From: Portulaca oleracea
Lineage: Eukaryota > Streptophyta > Magnoliopsida > Caryophyllales > Portulacaceae
Direction of reading: 5' to 3'
Assembly (NCBI GenBank): GCA_029582165.1
Contig: CM055874.1
Coordinates: forward strand, 29,038,883 to 29,102,882
DNA: 64,000 bases
Within the stretch, counting starts at the first letter, position 1, and each line of letters begins with the position of its first letter. Shown in pieces: positions 20,814 to 32,240 of the stretch. The position numbers were made by a program, and so were the translations under genes. A model generated the notes under the pieces. That model saw only the letters and a program-made list of their open reading frames with translations. It was not told the DNA's origin and ran no database searches.

Positions 20814-22125
20814 TTTAGGGTTTAGGGTTAGGATTAGTATTAGGGTTTAGGTTAATGTAACCAAGTACATTTTTCAATGACATTCATTGTACAATTTGAA
20901 AAGTTGTGTAATATCATCCTCAACTTTAGAATTGTTGGTTAGCATACTTCAAAAGTATTTGAAACTACGTCATGGAACAAGTAAATTGGTTAATCGTGAT
21001 GTTAGTTTAGAGGATTAAGTTTAGGGTTTAGGGTATTCCGAGTAGTTTATATGTAGTTGTGTTAAAAGGAGGTTGAGTTCGGATGATTTTGGTTGTTATT
21101 AGTAAGTGAGTTGGCCTTTAAAGTTGGTAGGGGTAATTTGTTCCAAATCCAACTTAATTGCTAACTTAACTAAGCATAACTCCAAATGAAGACATAAATT
21201 ATATAAATAGTTATGTCACGTCCATTTAATAACTTAAGTACTCAACCACCAGTTGCTACGTAAGTAAATAGGTTATTTGTGATGGTAGTTTAGGGTAGTA
21301 AGTATGTTAAGGTACAGTTCTAGTATCTTAGTTGTATGTGTCATAAAAAGAGGTTGAGTTTTGGGTCCTGTTAGTGTCCAAGGAGAGTGTTTGTTGTTAC
21401 CTGATAATGTATGGCTGAAAAGGAATTTCATGAGTCGTATCGAATCTCCTGTTTGGTTCACAAAAAGTAGCGCAATGTCAGCAGTGAAATTGCGCAGGGT
21501 CTATAGTGCTCTTGGAGTTAGAAGCGTCTCAGATTCAGTACAATGCAGTGTTTCTATTGTGCAGCCTAGCGGGCAGCAAGACAAGGTGGGTTTGAAAGAG
21601 ATGCTTGTAGTAAAGGGTCTAATAGAAATCGTGTTGGGCTTTCTTGCATGTAGGATTCATAGGTCAATCAAAGTAAGGCACGATGTTGCTAATTCAATGC
21701 TTTGATGGACCTATGAATCCTACATGCAAGAAAGCCAACACGATTTCTATTAGACCTTTTACTATAAGCTTCTTTTTCTGACCCACCTTGTCATGTTGTG
21801 CACTAGGCTACGTAATGTAAACACTGCATTGTACCGAATCTGAGACGCTTCTAACTCCTAGAGCACTATAGACCTCGCGCAATTTCACTGCTGACATTGC
21901 GCTACTTTTTGGGAACCAAAAAAATAAAGGAGAAGTCGGTACGACTCATGAAAGTCTTTTTCAGCCATAGATTAACAGTGAACAAACACACTCTCCTTGG
22001 ACAATAACAGGATCCTCTTGCCTCGTGACACGGCTTAGTTATAACTGCGATAACAAAGTGTTGAGTTTGGATGATTTCGATAATAAGATTATTATTATTG
22101 TGTTATAGGGTTTTAGGGTTTAGGG
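20814..22125 (+). repeat. Dispersed telomere-like TTTAGGG dimers
   Basis: Exact tandem pairs of TTTAGGG occur at 20814-20827, 21020-21033 and 22112-22125, all in the same orientation, with degenerate TTAGG words around 20765-20860. These are telo-box motifs, not a telomere. Confidence 0.7.
21364..22015. repeat. Long inverted repeat (about 310-bp arms, 26-nt loop)
   Basis: The left arm 21364-21673 is an imperfect reverse complement of the right arm 21700-22015, with the loop at 21674-21699. Paired landmarks are GTCCAAGGAGAGTGT with ACACTCTCCTTGGAC, TCTATAGTGCTC with GAGCACTATAGA, and TAGGATTCATAGGTC with GACCTATGAATCCTA. Weaker pairing may continue outward to about 21320 and 22050. No transposase is present. 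A transcript would fold into a long near-perfect hairpin. Confidence 0.9.
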
Positions 22126-22184
22126 TTCATAACGTATGGTTTCAAGTATTATGTTATATGTTTTCATTTTGCAGGTGATCTAAA

Positions 22185-23890
22185 ATGGTAGGCAAGGGCA
22201 AGGATGGAGGGTATCTGGAACGGTCGAATCAGCTTCCGACTAGTTGGAGCGGGGGTGATTCTAGGGACCCCCACAGACGTAATGTGACTGCGTCACGCCG
22301 TTCCGGTCGAGATATGGGTGCCGGAGAAGGTAGCGGTGCACATGATGATGCGGGCGGCCAGCCCGAGGACAAGGGGAGTCAGACGACGCGAGATTTCGTT
22401 GAGCATCTCAACCGAGTCATAGATGATTCGACCGGCACAGAGACATCGGGGGACGATGTGACCGGGGAGCTCGACACGCAGATGATCCCGACTTCAGTCG
22501 CGCCACCTCGTGGGCTAGTTTACAGGCCAACGAGTTTCATGTCGATGAGGGATGCATCAGGGAAGTTTGTCCCAGTTCGACAGCGGGGACAGGGAAGCTG
22601 TTCTGCTACTAGTGATGTTGGGTCCAGCAGCAGACATAGTAAGAGGAGGCGGAGCGGTGACAACGATTGGAAGATTGTTGGTAACGTGCCTGGGGGACTT
22701 GCAATTGGGTCCATTATACCGAGCTTTGGAGGTCACATTGCTCGGGTAATATGGGAGGGTCGCGAGCGTTCGCCCCATGTTGTTCTTGAGTGTGTGACGA
22801 AGAAGAATGCGTTGAGGGAGTTGAGGTCAATGAGGTCTACGATGGATCCCGTATGTCAGGCTGGACTAGCAAGGATCCAAATCACCCATTTGGTTGACTT
22901 GATGTATGACCACATCGATATGATGTTGATCTCGGCGTTCATTGAGAGGTGGCAACCCGATACAAACTCATTTCACCTTCCATTCGGTGAAATGACAATC
23001 ATGTTGCTTGATGTGCAACATATATTGGGTCTTGCAGTTGATGGCCTGATGCCGAAAGGTCTTGATCCGGAAGTGGTTAACCAGTATGTGCCCGATATTT
23101 TTGATAAAGGAATGGAGGAGCTGAAGACCTTGCACATTTATGATAAGGGTGCCATAGTTGACGCCGAGTTGAGGTTGATTTGTACATCGACAAGTTTTCC
23201 CATTCCCCATAGGATTAGGGCGTGGTTGTTGAGTATGTTAGGTAACACTATCCTTATGGACAAATAGAGAGACAGAGTTAGGCCGCATTAGTGGCCTAGC
23301 ACTGACTTTATCGTTGATCGCATTGCTTGGGGTACGGTGACATTGGTGTTCCTTTATCGGCAGTTAGGGGCGGCGAGCAGGGCCGGGACAGCCAAGATGG
23401 CCGGGTGTTTGACCCTTTTGCAGGCCTGGATCTATGAGTACTTTCCTGATTTTAGGCCACACGAGGAGCGGCCCGTTACTGGCCCTCGCGCCAGCAGGTG
23501 GTTCCCCAGCCGCCTGCCGAGTTCGGAACAGCACCTCCGAGCGTTGAGGGCCTCATTGGATGCGTTGACGTCGGATCGTGTGAGTTGGGCCCCATACAGA
23601 CCTGCCCCATACAAGTCATGCAAAAGGACGTTATACGCAGGCGCCATTCGTGCATACGACTTCACTGAGTTGTACATGCCTGATCCCGTCGTCCGTCAGT
23701 TAGGGCACCTACAGCATATCCCCCGTAGATTGGTCGTACTGAAGAGCGCTGAACGACCGGTGAAGGGGCTGTACAAAGTGGAATTTGTGGATGCTAACGT
23801 CAGTGCTGACTGGGCAGGGTTTCCGATTAACAAAAAAATGTCAGTGAGTGATGTGCCCCACACAAAACATGTGCCGTGGAGAAAGGAATT
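22185..23890 (+). pseudogene. Plant mobile domain (PMD/MAIN-like) protein, interrupted by two TAG codons
   Basis: The ATG at 22185 opens a Ser/Gly/Arg-rich N-terminus of about 110 residues. A PMD follows: LISAFIERWQPDTNSFHLPF, GEMTIMLLDVQHILGLAVDG, then AWLLSMLGNTILMDK. In-frame TAG codons at 23265-23267 and 23289-23291 interrupt it, after which the same frame continues with RIAWGTVTLVFLYRQLGAAS, AGCLTLLQAWIYEYFP and YMPDPVVRQLGHLQHIPRR. The PMD occurs in MAIN/MAIL nuclear proteins that silence transposons and in proteins carried by plant transposons. Homology stops near 23890, where unrelated AT-rich DNA begins, so the C-terminus is lost. The high GC content contrasts with both flanks. It is more likely a transposon-carried copy than a host gene. 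Confidence 0.8.
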
Positions 23891-25620
23891 TGTTGTGTCC
23901 TGTCATATTGGGTATTGTAGTCTTTTGTTAGGAACAAAAGCTATGATCATAGACTAAAATCTCTTGAAATTCCATTCCCTTCTAAATTGTGTTTTGGCAT
24001 TATCGTTCTTCAATTCTAGCTTTTCGACCTGCCATTGTAGTCTTTTCTAATGGTTTGACACACTTATGGTTTCAGCCTAGGTGAACTTTGATACATTCTA
24101 TAATCTCAATTAGTGTGTGTAGTCTATGATTTGATAAGTTTTGGGCACTTGAGGCTTTTGGCTCGTAAAGTTTTTAGGGAATTCTTTGAGGCTAACATGG
24201 ATTGTGTTTGAGCTTGGATTGTTGAAGTAACCTTTCATATTTGTGTTAGTATAATGACCCTTTGATCTAGCTTTCTTGTGCCCAAACCTAAAAACTAGTG
24301 AAACTTTTGGCCCATATTTGTTGCTAGAGAATTCTTTAAGATCTATTGTGAGAGATGTCTTCTTTTATTTTGGTCTTGATCATTGAAGCTACCTTTTACA
24401 TTTAGATGGTTATAAGCGACTTCTGTTTGCCCTTTCATTTCGTAGATATGTACTACTTTGATCTTTCCAAAATCTCATCAAGTTTAGTTCCTCCGGACCG
24501 ACATTTTCGGTGTTCATTTATGTATTCTATTTTCTTGAGCCTATTGATCTATATAGTGTAATATTTTTATCTAAGGGTTTGCAAAAGGATCTTGGAGCAT
24601 TGTTGGACATATATAACTTCAGTGTTTTATTATATGGATATAGTTAGAAAGAGTTGGGTGTATGGTTAAGTTATCGTTGATTAAAAGCCTCAGATAATAG
24701 ACCAACCTGTTGGGTTACTCATGAGATACTCATGCAAGATTCTTAGAAGTCTATATAATTATTTTTGGTAGAGCATTAATGGTCAGCTAATTAAATATTA
24801 TACGTATTAGAGAGATCGGTGGTGCGATTTTGTTTGATATTTAAGATAAGTATGAAGTTTATATATTTGTACATGTGCATTTCTTAAAGGTATTTTTGAG
24901 ATCCCTTGACAATAGAGGTATGGTAAATTAAGATTTGCTTTATATATTTGGTTGTTGTGGAGTGTCTAATGATAAGTTCCGTTTGTATTATATAAGAGTT
25001 TCTAGGCGTGAATGTCTAAAGTTTGTAGCTAATGCCGTTGTTGATGGACCTCTTAAACTTCTTGGAGACATGACAATTTCTAATGTATGGATCTCCTTGG
25101 GCAATTTATGGGTTTTAACGCCTTGAAATTTTATAAACTACTTGGGTTGTTTGCCTAGACATGGTTATACCTTGCAATTTTCGAAGCAAAGACTGATCTA
25201 TAAAAGTCTAAAATTAATAGTACAAGCTCATTATCGTTATGTTAGATATATGTTTGTTATTTGGGTTGTCGTTGAAAGAATTTGATTGGAGGGATTCTCG
25301 GATGTAAGCTTCTTTGCTCTATATATTTTATGTGAGGTCAAGAAATTTTGGATTTTTGGCAATCTGGGTACAAATGTTCGACATCATTTGGTTAAGAGTT
25401 ATAATTAAAAGTTGTTGCCTAGAATTGGATAACACAAGAAGATCATACAGTGGAGGTTCATGTTTGGGATTTAACATTACAACTTCATTTTGGGAGTTTG
25501 GAAGTTTGATAAGATTACGGATACACCTACAGTTATCTAAAAAATTACGGGTTTATGAGAGTTGTACTTGTGAGTTCATGTCGTTCATGGGACATTGATA
25601 AGTTTTGAGGATAAAACTTT
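23891..25620 (+). other. Degraded internal region of a chromovirus-like element
   Basis: No coherent frame survives. Two degenerate copies of a segment of roughly 170 bp containing GAATTCTTTGAGG / GAATTCTTTAAGA occur around 24150-24420. The end of the stretch, with AGTTTTGAGGATAAAACT, matches the conserved sequence that usually precedes the 3' LTR of Tekay/Del-type chromoviruses. The assignment therefore rests on the 3' edge only. Confidence 0.4.
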
Positions 25621-25621
25621 T

Positions 25622-25637
25622 TAAAGGAGGGAAGGAT
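25622..25637 (+). other. Polypurine tract before chromovirus-type LTR
   Basis: AAAGGAGGGAAGGATA-type purine run directly upstream of ATACCCCGGCCC, the common start of chromovirus LTRs. Confidence 0.5.
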
Positions 25638-27727
25638 AAAATACCCCGGCCCTAAAAAAGAAAAAAGGCCTTATTAGTATTATTATTTATTTATGTGGCC
25701 CATTTATAATTTTTAAGGGAGACTCAAACCCTAAACCTAGACCTCTTATCTATATAGTCGTCATGGGACAATTTTTTGCCTCCAACCGTTAGATAACATA
25801 ATTAAGAGATTGAAAATGACACATTCATCGACGAGATAAAGATTAGTATTCAGATTTCCTCTTTACCATTCAAATGTGTCGTTGGGATTATAGATAGTCA
25901 ATTGGTTAATTATTATTGTGATGTCTATAATTTTTGAATTACGAAGGGAATGCAAGTATACATATGTGGGTTGATACAAGATCATGATTAATTGTTAATA
26001 GATACAAAAGGATGGTGATGATTTAGTTACATGATGATGTTACAAAATTAGAAGTGAGAAATTGAGAGATATTAAGAGATGGATTAATACCAGTGTTATG
26101 TAAATAGGGATATATCATATATGGGTGTACATTTAATGATTATGATCTAAATTACATCTTGTTAGTGGCTATGATTTTATGATGTTGAGGCTGCGGCGAC
26201 TATTAGGGGAAAAAGAATGTAGTAGCGTCGTCTTTGGCCTAGCCATTCGATACACATAATTGGACGATGAGGATTCAATTGGTGGTGGGGGATTAGTAGC
26301 TTAATTAGTTTCCTTTTATTTTTTTTATACGGTTCTATGATAAAATATCTAGGATTATTTGTTAAGATTATTCTTTTATATTGATTTTGCTATATTGGTA
26401 TTTCATTCTAGTTTCGTAGCTTCGAGAGTGAGGACTACTACAATTATTTTTAGGATGATTTGGATTAGTAATATGGAAGGCCGGCATGGATTTTGGGTAT
26501 TGTCCGAATGATGGAGTTGTCACATTTTGAGTAGCATTTCAGATAAGTGGTGTGATACTCTTTTAGTCTTCCTTCATGCCCAAAATATTATTTTGTAAAG
26601 TCCTTTTCGTAAAGTTATTTTAGTAAATCGGGTTGGCATGCTTTTGTTTGAGTATATTATTATCTGGTTATATTTATGTCAAGAAGTTTGATCGACTCCG
26701 TATCGATTTATATATGTATAAAGTGACGTTTTGTGACGATTTAATTTAAATTATTTGCAAAGTGGTCATTTCAGATAATAATTGTGGTATTTGAATTATT
26801 TGAACCTTCTGTTTGTATGACTGACCTTGTGGTTCTGATTTATTTGTTATTTCTAAATTATTTGACTGGGTATTGTTTTTACGTTTTGATATTCAAATTA
26901 TTGGTTTTGTTTTTGGGCTATGTCTTCTACCTTAGCCAGTTAAGGTATGCACTGGACCTGTCGATCGACTTGTATGCGCGCTATTGTGTATTCTGATATG
27001 TGTATCTGTGTTCCGTTGGGCCCAATTCTTTGTTGCCCCGCCACTAGGTCAATAGTGGTTTTCGTTGCCCTGCCACTGGGTCAATAGTGGTTTATGTTGT
27101 CCATGCCACTGGGCTAGTAGTGGCCTTAGCCCCAAATTGTATTTTGTGATTTTGAATTGTTAAGTTTTGTTATATTGTGTCATTCTATCGGTAAATCACT
27201 TGTGAAAACTTTTGTATATCTTTGAGGTTTTGAGCTAAGTAAATTATTTGTAAAACCCAGTCATGTTTTGTTATATGTATATCTGTTAACTCTGACCCAG
27301 CCTATGTTTTACCTACATGTCCAACCCGGCTAAAGGAGTGTTATGCTACTTATTGGGCTTTCGAGCTCATCCTTTCATCTTCCTATTTTTTTCAGGTTAT
27401 GATTCTTGACTTTTTGGTAGTGTTTGGGTTCTTTGAGGTATCAGAGTTGCATAGTGAAGCGTAGTGGACCAAGCAATATTGTGGGAAAAGGCTTGAGTTA
27501 TTGTTTTTGGTTGTTTGTGAGTTTGGAGGATCATCTCATTATTTTCTATCGTAGCATCCGTTGTGTAATTAAGTATCATTCCTAGTTAGACTGTTCAATA
27601 AGGCATTCCTTTCGAGTTAAGTTTATTCTTGAATCTTTGGTTTGTTTGGTCTTTTGACCTTGCATGCTTGTGGGGCCTTGTCCTACAGGTGTGCTGTGTC
27701 TGTTACCCCTTGGTTCGGGGCGTGACA
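25636..27727 (+). repeat. Chromovirus-type LTR (3' LTR)
   Basis: It begins near the ATACCCCGGCCCTAAA words and ends GGGGCGTGACA at 27727, both typical of Ty3/gypsy chromovirus LTRs. The canonical TG at the start appears mutated. No primer-binding site follows, so it is read as a 3' LTR. A triple hairpin repeat lies at 27041-27123. Confidence 0.55.
27041..27123 (+). repeat. Triple tandem hairpin repeat CCACT-8 nt-AGTGG
   Basis: Copies at 27041-27058, 27073-27090 and 27106-27123, period 32-33 bp. The complementary 5-bp arms are exact in all three copies while loop and linker bases vary. Confidence 0.8.
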
Positions 27728-30690
27728 ATATGTATGCTCATATGTCTCATGTCTTTGCATCTAAGTTTAAGTTGATTGTCTAAAGTGAGTTCATGTTTAA
27801 GATGCTTAAAGTTTTGATAATCATGTGTGCTTGACAAGTTCTCATACCCATGTATGATTATAAGTTGTTTATATATATATGTCTTTATATATATTTTGAT
27901 TAGCACTTATGCAAGTTTGCCTTGATAAAATGTCTTGATTGATCCAAGTTTCAAGTATGCTAGCATGCATGTCAAGTTACCAATCAATCACGTTATATAT
28001 AACTTTTAGTTATGTTTGAGGCATGACAAGCTCAAGAGTATCATATGATGTGTTAATTAAGTACTTGTGCTAACTTTGTTAAAAGTATAAGATCAAGTAA
28101 ATTCATATGATTGCATTGCGTGAATAAGTTGACCATGACATGTTTTCTCATTTTTTAAGATATGAATAATGTATTTTATTCATATGAGTACAAGTAGAAA
28201 TGTATACTTCTTGTTTGTCATGGTAGTAATTAAAGTTCTCACTCATAATATTGTTTCGATAAGTTTAGCATAGCCTATTAAGAAATAATGACGGTTTATG
28301 CGATTATTATAAACATATGGGTTATGTGTGTGTCATAAGTAACATAGACACAAAATTATTTATAAGTGCAAGCTTCTCATACTTAATGATCTTATTATTA
28401 TCAAAATTATTTTGTTGTTAAGTGTTTACTTTGTCATATATGATGTTTCTTCATAAAGTAAATGTTTATGAGAAGGTTCATACTGTGTATGGTTCGTATG
28501 CTAATATATGTGGCTTACATATTGATGCATATGGTTAAGGCTTGTTAACTATATGATTATGTAAGATCTAAGGATAATCATGATTCAATATTCATGTGTT
28601 TAAGTTGAATACTTGTACTTGGCTTTACCACCATTTTATGAGATTATAAGTGTTCATCATTTATGAATGTTAGTAGTATGTATCTACTATAACATAAGCT
28701 GCATAATGTATGCATGTTGGACTATGTGCACGATCATTTATTTTGGATGCATAAAGTTTACCTAAGTTCATGTGTTACAAAATTGGATGATCATTGCTTC
28801 ATTTGTTAATAGTTTAATAATTAAAAGTTTGCATGTTTGATATGTAGGATCCAATCAAGTTTTCTACAAAGGGAAATGCATATGGCTCTCATATACATTT
28901 GTTTGATCCATCCTTAAGTGGTTTGTGGATCAATATTATGAGTAAGATTGGCATACGGAACGAATGGTTATGAGTTCCACGGTTTATTATTTAAGAAGCG
29001 GATCTAATCATGTACAAGGAAACATGACCCTAATTAGAATGACATTTGATCATATAAGTAAAGGTCATATAACTATAAGATAATCATTCAAGATCGATTG
29101 AGGTTCTTTCTCGCCTAGCCAATGTTAAGATATGTAATAAGTTTCTTTACACATGATATTCAAGTTTATGGTATTCAGGTTTTGTAGCAAATGATTGAAA
29201 GTGTAATGTTTTAAGTTACACATAAGATGGAATCTAATTTCCATGAAACTTAAGTGTTTCTTCAAGGAATTGGAAGAGATTTCTTCAATGGAAAATCAAA
29301 TACCATTTTGTTTTATACAAAGGCAATAACTATGAAATCCAAAGTTATTTGGATATAGTTATTTAAAGAACATGAAAATCAAATGTTAATTTGATTAACA
29401 AGGTTGTAAGGCGATAAGTTTTAACTATAAAACCCAAAAGTTATTTGGATATAGTTATGCAAAGAACATGGAAAATCAAATGTAAATTTGATTTATAAGG
29501 TTGTTCTAAGGTATAAGTAGTGGCTATGTAATCCAAGGAACTTGGATAAAGACATAGTGATAAGGAAAAGAATGCGAAAAATCAAAAGAATTTTGATTTT
29601 GTATGCATTTCTTTCAAGGTAACTATACAAGTAGTTCAACATCTTGGACAAGGTTATAGTAATCTTTTTATAAGCATTACGATCCATGTTATTTGGATAA
29701 TGTTACAGTCAAGATTTGAGTTCATGAGATTTTGGCATTACAAAAGAATGTATAGTTCAAAGGTTTGTCGCCTACTAAAGCATTCAGTTTCTAAGTTCAA
29801 ATATGAACTCAATATTTAAAAGTTTACCAAAGCTTATAATGTGATGGTTTAGTCGTACTATGATAAGTGGTAAAGTATTTCTTACCTAAACCTATAGTGT
29901 GATGGTGTAATCATAATTATGATGAAGGAAAGAAATGTTAAGTTTAAGAGATGATCATGATAACTAAGGTTATGGAAAGATATGTATTTATCTAATGATC
30001 TTAGTTAAAGAGGCGCTCAAAAGTATCATAATCAAATTCTTGCAAGGTCAAAAAGTATCTAGTAATCCTTGATAAGGGGATGAGAGTAAAGCCCACTTTT
30101 AAATTGTCAACAACAGAGCTCCAACTCAACTTGACATATGTGGTCAAGTCTTGAGTTCAATGGTCGACGACGTTGTAGGACAATTGGAGCATCAAATATA
30201 TAATTCATCCCAAGGTCAAGTGATGCTCAAGAACCGTAATGTTAAGAAGGTTTGAGTCTATAACTCATTAACAAAATTTGAATCGATGAGATGGGGAGCT
30301 CCATTATGGGGCGTAAAAGTCTGCCTATGGGAGGATGTGAAGTGGGCCGCTTCGGATAGCCTAGGACTGGGCATTAATCTCGTAGAGGGTATGGGACACA
30401 TGGCCGGTTTGAAATAGTGTCTTTATTTTAAGCAAAGTTTTGGGTTATGTGAGTGTTATGTATCCAATTAGTCAAGTAAGGATGTAAAGTTCAAAGCATG
30501 TCTACTTATGCATCCAAACTAATTGAAATTATGTGCACTAAGTGAAAGTTCAAGTCGAAAGGCACTTTCATGACACATAATAACTCCTTGATTTCTCGGG
30601 GGTTGAATCTTTCTAGTAGTTGCCATGTACAGCGAGGGTAATTTTACCCAAGTAAGGGATCCCGGGCTATTTTCTAGTGGTACTCTTGAA
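27728..30690 (+). other. Non-coding interior of an LTR element (5' part missing)
   Basis: About 3 kb of AT-rich DNA without any credible frame, ending in a polypurine tract and LTR at 30691. It contains a tandem repeat region (29323-29620). It looks like the 3' portion of a large non-coding LTR derivative; the matching 5' LTR is not in the window. Confidence 0.45.
29323..29620 (+). repeat. About 98-bp degenerate tandem repeat with internal palindromes
   Basis: Three units of roughly 96-106 bp (from about 29323, 29419 and 29517) share TTATTTGGATATAGTTAT-like and AACATG..AAATCAAAT words. Each carries an inverted pair: AATCAAAT...ATTTGATT in the first two, AATCAAAA...TTTTGATT in the third. A weaker fourth unit may follow. 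Confidence 0.7.
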
Positions 30691-30702
30691 ATTGCGGGGG
30701 AT
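30691..30702 (+). other. Polypurine tract
   Basis: ATTGCGGGGGAT directly precedes a TG LTR start at 30703. Confidence 0.6.
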
Positions 30703-30800
30703 TGTTGGAGCATTTCAAGAGTTAAGAGGCATAAAAGTATAAGATATAAGCATAGGATCGACCGGGAGGTCGGAAATGAGCTTAATAAGAAAAAGGAGCT

Positions 30801-30930
30801 CAACACAGATCGTGTCTAGTCTGACACGACCCGTGTTGGTGTCCAGAGAGCACAAATTATGTGCACCGAATCAACACGGATGGTGTTGAGTTTAACATGG
30901 ACCGTGTTGATCTAACACGGGTGGTGTTAA
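30801..30930 (+). repeat. AACACGG-type palindromic repeat cluster in U3
   Basis: Five degenerate units: about 30801, 30823, 30872-30889, 30893-30909 and 30914-30929. They follow AACACGG-n-GTGTT, for example CAACACGGATGGTGTTGA. They lie about 190 bp upstream of the TATA box. Confidence 0.7.
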
Positions 30931-31119
30931 GTTCAGTCGGGATTGATTTTGTAATCCCTTGATTTATATCTCGCGGTCAATTGAATTTGAGCATGTTTTG
31001 GGATATTATTTGACTAAGAAATCAGTCATGATTTCTCATCAATAATATTCAAACGCATCCCTTGGATTATGCTCTTGATTATTGGCAAGTTTGACTAGCT
31101 TGTTGGCTCTTAAGATCAC

Positions 31120-31126
31120 TATAAAA
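31120..31126 (+). promoter_or_regulatory. TATA box of the 30703 LTR
   Basis: TATAAAA in CACTATAAAAGG, followed by a C/T-rich leader. Confidence 0.6.
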
Positions 31127-31410
31127 GGTAGATGAATTGTTCATTCATTCACACCCCTCAATCTTCTTCTACTCTTTTCTAAAGAGCTTCAACACACTCC
31201 TAAGGTGTTGAACTGCAGCAACATTCTTGAGAGTTCATGGGAAATTTTGAACTTTGCTTACAAGAAGTTAGGTTTTACCCTTGAGTCTTTTCACGGTCTA
31301 GTGAATAAGTCTTAAGGGGAGACAAGAATTCCCTTGACTCTTAGCCACCCAAGTGATTCCCCATCTTCCATGTGACCTTGTGTTTCTCCATCTCATTTGT
31401 TTTTCCCAAT

Positions 31411-31836
31411 AGATTTACTCAAAAACCAGCAATGTTTGAGTTTTTCCTTGATATTTCCCTTGATTTTATACCCTAATATACTTCTTAAGAGTGTTTTTCA
31501 TTGTTAAACCTCCTAACACAACAGCCCACTTTACTAAATTTTCCTTATCTCAAGTCATAGAAATCACATACAAGGCCTACTTCTTATAATTCCCAAACCG
31601 AGCATGCAATTAAATTAAATTCACTATCAAAACATATAATTTTGAATCTCTTCAACATTCCAACTCATTCATAATACATGCAACACTTGGATCACTTAAT
31701 TCCATTCACATACTCATGGAAATCATCAATTCTTGACATGCATTCACTTTTCTTCTCAAAAATCATTCATAACCTTCTCTACTTCCCCTAAAATGGCATG
31801 CATAACCTTCTTTAACCTTCTCTACTTTATCCGCAT
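31411..31836 (-). repeat. Fragment of the chromovirus-like LTR (partner of 35520-35960)
   Basis: AGATTTACTCAAAAACC and the following 420 bp match 35520-35960 closely, with small gaps. The match stops at both ends: the left by the neighbouring LTR, the right by a junction into internal sequence. It is what remains of the second LTR of the minus-strand element. Confidence 0.75.
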
Positions 31837-32163
31837 AATTATCCTCCTTTGATCGCCCTTCTACTGAGTCGTTGGGATTTGGGATACGTCGTAAAAGTTC
31901 TTGTATAATATGTCTTCAATATTCCTGGTAAGGGGGATTATGAGGGGGAACCATAGTGGAGGAAGATCTCGGGTTCGGGGCAACATGAGAGGAAACTTGG
32001 GGTCCCTGGATTTGCAGATTATTCACTTGGCTATCTGCCATTTCTTCCCTAGAGTTTTCCTGAGGATAATCACTTCCTGACATGTGAGACATGCTACAAT
32101 ACAAACATAAAGTACCGTGTTTAGTAATACAATAAATTTCCCCACATGCCATGCTTACAATTC

Positions 32164-32240
<77 letters not shown>

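Larger units (their letters stand above)
20214..22174 (+). other. Putative 5'-UTR intron with AT-rich, telomere-like and inverted-repeat DNA
   Basis: It is bounded by GTATGT and TTTTGCAG. It begins with a GC-rich stretch (20225-20330), then AT-rich ATT/TAA low-complexity DNA (20334-20700), three TTTAGGG dimers and a very long inverted repeat (21364-22015). If the intron model is wrong, this is simply spacer DNA. Confidence 0.4.
30703..31408 (+). repeat. LTR of an unclassified element (3' LTR)
   Basis: It starts TGTTGGAGC after a G-rich tract and has a TATAAAA box at 31120-31126 followed by a CT-rich leader with a CACTCCTAAGG stretch. It probably ends CCCA at 31408, because at 31411 sequence begins that matches 35520 onward. 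Superfamily not determined; the start resembles Copia LTRs. Confidence 0.55.

Noticed and set aside
21361..21705. 114-codon frame across the left hairpin arm
   Set aside because: It overlaps an inverted repeat, and the opposite arm does not keep the frame; it could be a fragment of a parent gene but has no recognisable domain.
23891..25620. Possible chromovirus integrase or chromodomain coding remnant
   Set aside because: I tried reading several frames and found no motif that could be matched; only the sequence just before the LTR is typical.
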